Source of the DNA: JAIVGZ01 sp964552205
GTDB taxonomy: Bacteria > Pseudomonadota > Gammaproteobacteria > Natronospirales > JAIVGZ01
Assembly: GCA_964552205.1 (NCBI GenBank)
Contig: CAZKFT010000050.1
Span: forward strand, 1 to 12,006
Direction of reading: 5' to 3'
DNA length: 12,006 nt
The notes under the pieces were generated by a model, which had not been told where the DNA came from, made no database searches, and was given only the letters and a program-made list of their open reading frames with translations. Shown here in pieces: positions 7,065 to 12,006 of the stretch. The position numbers and the translations under genes were made by a program. How positions within the stretch are numbered: the stretch's first letter is position 1; every line of letters starts with the position of its first letter.

Positions 7065-8095
7065 GGAATGAGTTTCCGGCACCGGCGTTCGAGCACATGG
7101 ACCAGCACCCAGAAATGCCGGAATGCTGGGTTGCGGGTTTGTCGGTGATGGTAGCGATAGTAGATTTGCTGTGCGATGACGGCGAGTCGGAACACCCCGA
7201 AGACTTCGTAGAACGCCCAAGATGCCGGATGCAATGCGGTGCGTTGCAGGTAGTGTTCAACCACCTCCTGCCGCGACAACATGCCAGGCAAATGCGTGGG
7301 CTGGCGTCGCATGGAGCGCAGGATGAAGTTGTCATCCGGGCGCACCCAGTAGGCGAGCATGCTGCCAAGATCCATCAGCGGGTCTCCGACGGTGGCCATC
7401 TCCCAATCCAGGACGCCCACGATGCGGGTCGGGTCATCCCGGCTGAGGACGAGGTTGTCGAAACGCCAATCGTTGTGGATGACGCAGGACGCGATGTCCT
7501 CGGGTGTGTGCGCATGCAACCATTCACGCACGCGCCGGAAGCTCGGCACATTCCAGGTACGTGCTTTCTCGTAGCGCCCATCCCAGCCCTCGACCTGGCG
7601 TTTGCAGTAGCCAGTGCCTCTGCTCAGCGTACCCAGGCCGACGGATACCGGATCAATGGCGTGAAGGTCGACCAAGCGGTCGAGCATATTGGTGCACAGC
7701 AAGCGTGTGCCGGGCGGGTCGAGGACAACCTTCCGCGGCAGGTTTGCACGAGGTATATGGCCATCCACCCGCTGCATCACATAGAAATCGCAGCCGATGA
7801 CGGACTGGTCCTTGCACAAAGCAATCATGGTTGGAACCAGGGGGTAGGCCGGCTTGAGCAGCTTCTGGACGGTGAATTCCCGCACCATGTCGTGAGCGGA
7901 TTTCGCCTTGGTGCCTGCGGGCGGGCGGCGTAAAACAAGGTCGAGGGTTTCGTAGCGCAGCCGGTAGGTCCAGTTGGAGGCGCCGCCGACGTACTGCGTG
8001 ACCTGCGGTATGCCACTGACCTCGATGCCTTCTGATTGCAGCCACCGCGTTACCGCACCCGCGTCGAGCTCCTCGCCTGGCCGGATGTTGCTCAC
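7061..8095 (-). CDS. APH-like phosphotransferase (ACAD10/11 kinase-domain or LvaA type)
   Basis: The 344-residue protein has the aminoglycoside-phosphotransferase/choline-kinase fold. It shows an N-terminal lobe with QYVGGASNWTYRLRY and DLVLRRPP (53-59), the Brenner catalytic motif HNDWRFDN (H207, D209, N214), and the metal-binding segment VLDWEMATVGDPLMDLG with D230. This subgroup commonly lies beside or is fused to acyl-CoA dehydrogenases. In the Pseudomonas levulinate pathway the related LvaA phosphorylates 4-hydroxyvaleryl-CoA, and in animals the same domain is fused to ACAD10/11. The likely reaction here is ATP-dependent phosphorylation of a hydroxyacyl-CoA. Translation starts at GTG (8095-8093), overlapping the SDR stop by 4 bases, and the gene ends in a 4-base overlap with the phosphatase. 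Aminoglycoside resistance is unlikely given the neighbours. Confidence 0.9.
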   Translation of the reverse strand: MSNIRPGEELDAGAVTRWLQSEGIEVSGIPQVTQYVGGASNWTYRLRYETLDLVLRRPPAGTKAKSAHDMVREFTVQKLLKPAYPLVPTMIALCKDQSVIGCDFYVMQRVDGHIPRANLPRKVVLDPPGTRLLCTNMLDRLVDLHAIDPVSVGLGTLSRGTGYCKRQVEGWDGRYEKARTWNVPSFRRVREWLHAHTPEDIASCVIHNDWRFDNLVLSRDDPTRIVGVLDWEMATVGDPLMDLGSMLAYWVRPDDNFILRSMRRQPTHLPGMLSRQEVVEHYLQRTALHPASWAFYEVFGVFRLAVIAQQIYYRYHHRQTRNPAFRHFWVLVHVLERRCRKLIP

Positions 8096-8886
8096 TGTTG
8101 CCGGTTCAGGAAGCGGGTGGCGCGGGTAATCATCCGGCTGTATAGACCATGCGGCAGCCAGCGTTTGAGCATCCAGCTGAGACGGCCTTCGCCGTGTGGG
8201 AGGATGAACATCTTCCGTTTCTCGACACCGCGGGCAATCAGGCGGGCCACCTCATCAGCATCCATCCTGCCCTTGGCCAGCATCTTGCGCATCACGGCCA
8301 GCAGCTTTGGGTCGGTCGAGCGCATGGTCTCGTGCAGGTTGGTCTGGAAGAACGAAGGGCAGGCAACGCTGACATGGATGCCGCGCTCCTGCAGTTCTTG
8401 GTGCAGTGTGGTGGAGAGCGACACGACGGCGGCCTTGGTCGTGTTGTAGGCAGCCATGCGCGGGACATCCAGCAAGCCGGCCATGGAGGCGATGTTGAGG
8501 ATGTGGCCATTGCCCTGGTGCTTGAAGATGGGCGTGAACACCTTGCAGCCCCGTACCACGCCCAGTAGGTTGATCTCGACAATCCAGCTCCAATCAGACA
8601 TCGAGACCTCATCGATGCCTCCGGCCTGCGCGACACCGGCATTGTTCACGAGCAGGTCCAATCCGCCCCAGTCCTGTTGCAGTCGTTCCGCCACATCCAT
8701 GAGGTCGGCTTCTCGCATGACATCGGCATGCATGTAGAGGCCGTGTTCACCAAGCTCAAGTGCCGTGGCCCGCCCACGCTCGTCGTTCACATCTGCGATG
8801 CAGACTCTCCAACCGGACCGCGCATAATGCAGGGCAAGTGCGCGGCCAAGTCCACTTGCGCCGCCGGTGATGAATACGCGCTTCAT
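8092..8886 (-). CDS. SDR family NAD(P)-dependent oxidoreductase
   Basis: The 264-residue protein is a classical short-chain dehydrogenase. It has the cofactor motif TGGASGLG at 7-14, a post-strand ADVN at 31-34, NNAG at 81-84, and catalytic N106, S134, Y147 and K151 (YNTTK). The active site is complete. Asp32 after the second strand would favour NAD over NADP, though this is only a tendency. The C-terminal part (LSWMLKRWLPHGLYSRMITR) is longer and more basic than in minimal SDRs. Between an acyl-CoA dehydrogenase and a kinase gene it fits interconversion of a keto- and a hydroxyacyl-CoA, as proposed for LvaD in the levulinate pathway. Both ends overlap their neighbours by 4 bases, and there is no clear ribosome site of its own, so coupled translation is likely. 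Confidence 0.93.
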   Translation of the reverse strand: MKRVFITGGASGLGRALALHYARSGWRVCIADVNDERGRATALELGEHGLYMHADVMREADLMDVAERLQQDWGGLDLLVNNAGVAQAGGIDEVSMSDWSWIVEINLLGVVRGCKVFTPIFKHQGNGHILNIASMAGLLDVPRMAAYNTTKAAVVSLSTTLHQELQERGIHVSVACPSFFQTNLHETMRSTDPKLLAVMRKMLAKGRMDADEVARLIARGVEKRKMFILPHGEGRLSWMLKRWLPHGLYSRMITRATRFLNRQQ

Positions 8887-10106
8887 TGGTGTTTGCTGAG
8901 CTCCAGCTTCGCAATCATCGCCAGGTGAACTTCATCCGGCCCGTCGGCCAGACGCAGTGCACGCGCCTGGGCGAAGAAAGGTGGAAGTGGCGTGTCCTGC
9001 GAGAGACCTGCGCCGCCATGCATCTGGATGGCCATGTCTACAACCTGTTGCAGGACGCGGGGCGCCGCGACCTTGATGGCCGAGATCTCGGTCATGGCGC
9101 TCCGCACACCTACTTGGTCAATTTTCCACGCCGCATGCAGTGTTAGCAGGCGAGCCTGGTCGATCGCAATGCGCGCTTCAGCGATGCGCTCGCGGTTTCC
9201 GCCCAGCTCTACGATGGGTTTGCCGAAGGCGACCCGTTTCGAGGCGCGCGCCAGCGTGAGTGACAAGGCCTCCTCGGCAGCACCGATGCATCGCATGCAG
9301 TGGTGGATGCGGCCCGGGCCCAGACGTGCCTGCGCGATATCGAATCCCTGGCCTGGCCCGCCGATGAAATGGTCGAGCGGCAAGCGAACGTTGTCGAACA
9401 CCATCTCGCCGTGACCATGGGGTGGATCGAAGTCTCCGAACACAGGCAGCATGCGCTCAACGGTCACGCCCTTGGTGTCCAGCGGTACCAGTACCATCGA
9501 ATGCTGATGGTGGCGGTCCTTCGCAGGGTCGGCGGTCAGGCCCATGAAAATGGCGATTCGCGCATGCGGGTCGCCGGCCCCGCTGGACCACCACTTCCGT
9601 CCGTTGAGGACAATCTCGTCGCCTTCAACGGTGGCAGTCGCCTGCATATTGGTGGCGTCCGATGACGCAACATCCGGCTCCGTCATACAGAACACGGAAC
9701 GGATGGATCCAGCCAGCAAGGGCTTTAACCATGCCTGCTTCTGTGAGTCGCTGCCGAATCGCCACAGCAATTCCATATTGCCGCTGTCCGGGGCGTTGCA
9801 ATTGAACACGGTGGGGGCGAGCAGACTGTGCCCGGTACGCTCCGCGATAGGTGCGTAGTCAAGTGTGGATAAGCCGGCGCCCAGTTTCGGGTCCGGCAGG
9901 AAGAGGTTCCAAAGGCCGGCATCCTTTGCCTTGGACTTCAATTCCTCCAATAGTGGCGGAACTGACCACGACTTCCAGTCCCCGCCGCTGCAGCGGCTGC
10001 GCACATCCTCCCAGAATGCCACCTCGACCGGCTCGACATGCACTTTAAGGAAGGCATCGACCTGCTCAAGGATTTCCAGCGCCCGCGGGCTATGCTCGAA
10101 GTTCAT
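8883..10106 (-). CDS. Acyl-CoA dehydrogenase family protein (ACAD10/11-like)
   Basis: The 407-residue protein has the full ACAD layout. An N-terminal helical domain is followed by the beta-domain FAD/substrate segment CMTEPDVASSDATNMQAT (about 140-157), then NGRKWWSSGA, and the C-terminal helices with GGNRERIAEARIAIDQAR and MHGGAGLSQDTPL. Near the C-terminus the segment ADGPDEVH (387-394) stands where medium-chain enzymes carry YEGT with the catalytic Glu; D388 is typical of the ACAD10/11 and LvaC group. In those systems the enzyme handles 4-phosphoacyl-CoA and releases phosphate, leading to a 3-hydroxyacyl-CoA. It is the first gene of a four-gene overlapping operon. The start lacks a Shine-Dalgarno sequence, and a good -10 box lies 6 bases before it. 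Confidence 0.95.
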   Translation of the reverse strand: MNFEHSPRALEILEQVDAFLKVHVEPVEVAFWEDVRSRCSGGDWKSWSVPPLLEELKSKAKDAGLWNLFLPDPKLGAGLSTLDYAPIAERTGHSLLAPTVFNCNAPDSGNMELLWRFGSDSQKQAWLKPLLAGSIRSVFCMTEPDVASSDATNMQATATVEGDEIVLNGRKWWSSGAGDPHARIAIFMGLTADPAKDRHHQHSMVLVPLDTKGVTVERMLPVFGDFDPPHGHGEMVFDNVRLPLDHFIGGPGQGFDIAQARLGPGRIHHCMRCIGAAEEALSLTLARASKRVAFGKPIVELGGNRERIAEARIAIDQARLLTLHAAWKIDQVGVRSAMTEISAIKVAAPRVLQQVVDMAIQMHGGAGLSQDTPLPPFFAQARALRLADGPDEVHLAMIAKLELSKHQ

Positions 10107-10112
10107 GCTGGC

Positions 10113-10118
10113 ATTGTA
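10113..10118 (-). promoter_or_regulatory. Candidate -10 box for the ACAD operon, leaderless position
   Basis: On the minus strand TACAAT (10118-10113) matches 5 of 6 positions of the -10 consensus, and exactly 6 bases separate it from the ACAD start codon. Transcription would then start at or next to the A of the ATG. The 17-base-spaced -35 position reads CAAGAC, a poor match. The box lies just past the T-rich tail of the preceding terminator. Confidence 0.35.
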
Positions 10119-10156
10119 AAAGAAAAGGGGCCGGAGTCTTGTTGACCTCCGGCCCC
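10116..10156 (-). terminator. Strong intrinsic terminator after the nirK-like gene
   Basis: On the minus strand GGGGCCGGAG (10156-10147) and CTCCGGCCCC (10136-10127) form a perfect 10-base stem around a 10-base loop. The run TTTTCTTTTAC follows immediately. The stem starts 15 bases past the stop of the NirK-like gene, so it should end that transcript and insulate the ACAD operon that begins right behind it. Confidence 0.9.
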
Positions 10157-10171
10157 CAGGGGGCAGGTGAA

Positions 10172-11956
10172 TCAGTCGCGGCGGTTGGCCAGCGTGACCA
10201 CAGTGGCGAAGACACCCAGTAGCAGGGCGAGGATGGCGGCGATTGGCAGCCAGCTAGGTACCCGACCCATGGTGCCGCCAGTTGTGCCCGTAGGTGTCGC
10301 ACCCGGCTCGCGGACGATGATGCGGCCCCGCATATAGGGATGGGGTGCGCACATGTACTCGTAGATGCCGGAGACATTGAACACCACGCTGTCGCTCTCT
10401 GCGTGTCCGAGCATCCGGGTGGAGAACATCTCCGGCCCGGCGATACCGACCGCGTTATGGATTCCCGAGAACTCACCACCCATGTAGGTGAACACTTCCT
10501 CGTTGACCCAGCGAACGCGGGTACCCGGTTCGATCTCGATGACCTTCGGGTAATAGGAGTTACCGATGATACGAACGGTCACCTCATCGACTTCCGGTCC
10601 ATATACTACCGGCACATCCGGCTCGGCCAGACTGCCTTCCTGCCCGCTGCCAATCCCGAACGGATTGACGGTGCGCACAGCGCGCGCTGCCATTTCCTCC
10701 AGTTCTGCGGCGGTGTAGGTCGGACCCTCCGCCAGGATGGTCATAGGGGTCTGCGCGTTGCGGTCGGCCTGCAAAATACCGATGGCGCCGCGGCTGGTAT
10801 TGCCGACCGAATGATCGAGCATCAGGTAGGTGCCCTCATCAGGTGGTACGCGGAACTCAATGACCCAGGAGTCCGAGGGTCCCGAGGTGACAGTCTGCCC
10901 ACCTGGCATCCAGGCGTCCGGATGTCCCTGCCAGTACACGTAATCCCACACGATGCCAACGATGTGGAAGGTGGACATCTGGGTCGGGCCGACATTGAGA
11001 TAGTGGATGCGGACATAGTCACCTGGCTTGGCGACGATCGGTTCCTCGACATAGCGGAACACCTTGCCGTTGAAGGCGGTATAGCTGGGGCTACCTTCGA
11101 TGGCATCACGACCGCTGGCGAAGATCTCGTGCTGCAAGAGGTAGAGGTTCACATCCGGCTCGCGGCCGAGTTGCTCCTCCATGCGGTATTTGTTCTCACG
11201 CGGCTCTACCACAATCATGCCGTACTGCCCGAACAGCACATGCATCGGGATGGCGTGTCCGCCCGGCGCGCAGTGGTACATGTACACACCCGGCATGGTG
11301 GCGCGGAAGGTCACGCTCTTGGTCTGCCCAGGGGCAATCTGCCCGACATACTTGGAGGTCTGGGTGTAGGCCGCGTGAATGGAAGCACCATGAGGGATGG
11401 TGCCTTCGTTCACGAAGTTCAGCCGCACGATGTCACCTTCGGTCACGACAATGGTCGGGCCGGGGATGGACCCGTTGGTGGTGAACCCGTCGTACATCAC
11501 GCCCTGCCCGATGTAGACCTGACCCTCTTCCAGGGAGATGGTGAACTCCTTGTCCGGGGCAGTGTCCTGCGGGACATAGCTTGTAGGAGCGGCTTCGAGT
11601 GCCTCGTCGCGACGGATAATTTCGATGAAGTCATCCCCGCCGAAGACACGGTCGAACTCGGCACCGCGGAAACGGCCGCTACCTGCTGGTGCTGACCGTG
11701 GCGCGGTCCGCGCTGCAGCCTGCGCTGCGGCGACAGTCGCTGCTGCCGCGCTGGGTTCGCCGACTTCCAGGGACGCTTGCGCTCTCATCGTGCGCAACAT
11801 GTCCTGACCCGCCAGCGAGCCTGCTCGCTCATCCAGCAGTTCCTGTGCGAAGGCGAGGTTGCAGGTATCGCAGGCCAGCGCCTCGCCCGGGGCCACGGTG
11901 ACCCCGCTCAACACAATCGCGAACGCCGCGAAAAAATGGACGATCTTGGTTTTCAT
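10172..11956 (-). CDS. NirK-like multicopper protein with C-terminal cupredoxin and membrane anchor
   Basis: At 594 residues it is much longer than a standard copper nitrite reductase. A signal peptide (1-29) ends at C29DTC32, followed by an Ala-rich linker to about 130. Two cupredoxin domains (about 135-255 and 265-400) align with NirK. The type 2 ligands are kept: H194, H228 and H382. In the type 1 site H189, C229 and H239 are kept but Q244 stands for the axial Met. The catalytic Asp and His of NirK correspond to S192 and V336. A third domain (about 455-550) is a complete blue-copper cupredoxin with H500, C536, H539 and M542. A TM helix (569-590) and NRRD end anchor it with the bulk in the periplasm. 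The ATG has GGAG 7 bases upstream and overlaps the previous stop by 4 bases. Nitrite reduction is possible but doubtful; another copper redox role is open. Confidence 0.85.
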   Translation of the reverse strand: MKTKIVHFFAAFAIVLSGVTVAPGEALACDTCNLAFAQELLDERAGSLAGQDMLRTMRAQASLEVGEPSAAAATVAAAQAAARTAPRSAPAGSGRFRGAEFDRVFGGDDFIEIIRRDEALEAAPTSYVPQDTAPDKEFTISLEEGQVYIGQGVMYDGFTTNGSIPGPTIVVTEGDIVRLNFVNEGTIPHGASIHAAYTQTSKYVGQIAPGQTKSVTFRATMPGVYMYHCAPGGHAIPMHVLFGQYGMIVVEPRENKYRMEEQLGREPDVNLYLLQHEIFASGRDAIEGSPSYTAFNGKVFRYVEEPIVAKPGDYVRIHYLNVGPTQMSTFHIVGIVWDYVYWQGHPDAWMPGGQTVTSGPSDSWVIEFRVPPDEGTYLMLDHSVGNTSRGAIGILQADRNAQTPMTILAEGPTYTAAELEEMAARAVRTVNPFGIGSGQEGSLAEPDVPVVYGPEVDEVTVRIIGNSYYPKVIEIEPGTRVRWVNEEVFTYMGGEFSGIHNAVGIAGPEMFSTRMLGHAESDSVVFNVSGIYEYMCAPHPYMRGRIIVREPGATPTGTTGGTMGRVPSWLPIAAILALLLGVFATVVTLANRRD

Positions 11957-12006
11957 TGCGGTTCTCCGTCATGAAGTGAAATCACATAGGCAACAACATC
12001 TCGTAG
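11953..12006 (-). CDS. 3' end of an upstream gene, probable c-type cytochrome
   Basis: From the window edge one minus-strand frame reads LRDVVAYVISLHDGEPQ and stops at TGA (11955-11953). That stop overlaps the ATG of the NirK-like gene in an ATGA, the arrangement of co-translated genes. The segment LRDVVAYVISL closely resembles the C-terminal helix of class I cytochromes c (pattern L-x-D-V-x-A-Y-hydrophobic-x-S-L). Only 17 codons are visible and no CxxCH is in view, so the cytochrome call rests on this helix and on the neighbour being a copper redox protein. Confidence 0.55.
   Translation of the reverse strand, partial: LRDVVAYVISLHDGEPQ

Noticed and set aside
6390..7220. Longer 276-residue version of the histidine phosphatase
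   Set aside because: The extra 52 residues overlap the kinase gene by about 160 bases and show no family similarity. The ATG in the 4-base overlap fits the operon pattern and places the RH motif at residues 8-9.
6959..7933. 324-residue plus-strand open frame
   Set aside because: Opposite the phosphotransferase and phosphatase genes, which have clear catalytic motifs; no recognisable domain of its own.
7061..8095. Aminoglycoside resistance gene
   Set aside because: The APH fold is shared, but its place in an overlapping ACAD/SDR operon points to an acyl-CoA-related kinase.
10340..11695. 451-residue open frame on the plus strand
   Set aside because: It lies wholly opposite the NirK-like gene, whose domains and copper ligands are clear. 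Its sequence has no family features and reflects the GC-rich codons of the real gene.

Overview
The window reads as chromosomal DNA from a Gram-negative proteobacterium, most likely a gammaproteobacterium of the Lysobacterales/Xanthomonadales type. This is inference from moderately high GC, exported proteins with typical signal peptides, MscL, an acyl-CoA dehydrogenase operon and a NirK-like copper protein. No rRNA, tRNA, CRISPR array or transposase was found.

Left region (1-3660): a very large RHS/YD-repeat protein gene runs leftwards off the window edge. Its first 1075 codons are visible: a signal peptide, a Cys-containing N-terminal module, a Pro/Glu linker and a long run of YD repeats. 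The 437-base gap behind it holds a weak promoter candidate, an intrinsic terminator and a row of four adjacent hairpins that looks like a dispersed repeat.

Middle region (3664-6348): an exported protein of unknown function (minus) diverges from a zinc-less MDR-family oxidoreductase (plus), with a small palindrome between them. A P-loop NTPase/kinase-like gene follows on the plus strand and overlaps tail-to-tail with mscL (minus).

Right region (6390-12006), all minus strand. Four genes each overlap the next by 4 bases: acyl-CoA dehydrogenase, SDR, APH-like phosphotransferase and histidine phosphatase. The kinase plus ACAD plus SDR set matches the logic of the Pseudomonas lva (levulinate/4-hydroxyacid) pathway and of the eukaryotic ACAD10/11 fusions. 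In those systems a 4-hydroxyacyl-CoA is phosphorylated and the phosphate is then eliminated. Upstream, separated by a strong terminator, is a membrane-anchored NirK-like multicopper protein with an extra C-terminal cupredoxin. It keeps the type 2 copper histidines, but the NirK catalytic Asp and His and the axial Met appear replaced. It overlaps by 4 bases the last 17 codons of an upstream gene that looks like the end of a c-type cytochrome.

The best candidates for new biology are the altered NirK-like protein with its electron-transfer partners, and the ACAD/SDR/kinase/phosphatase operon, whose phosphatase lacks the usual second catalytic His.
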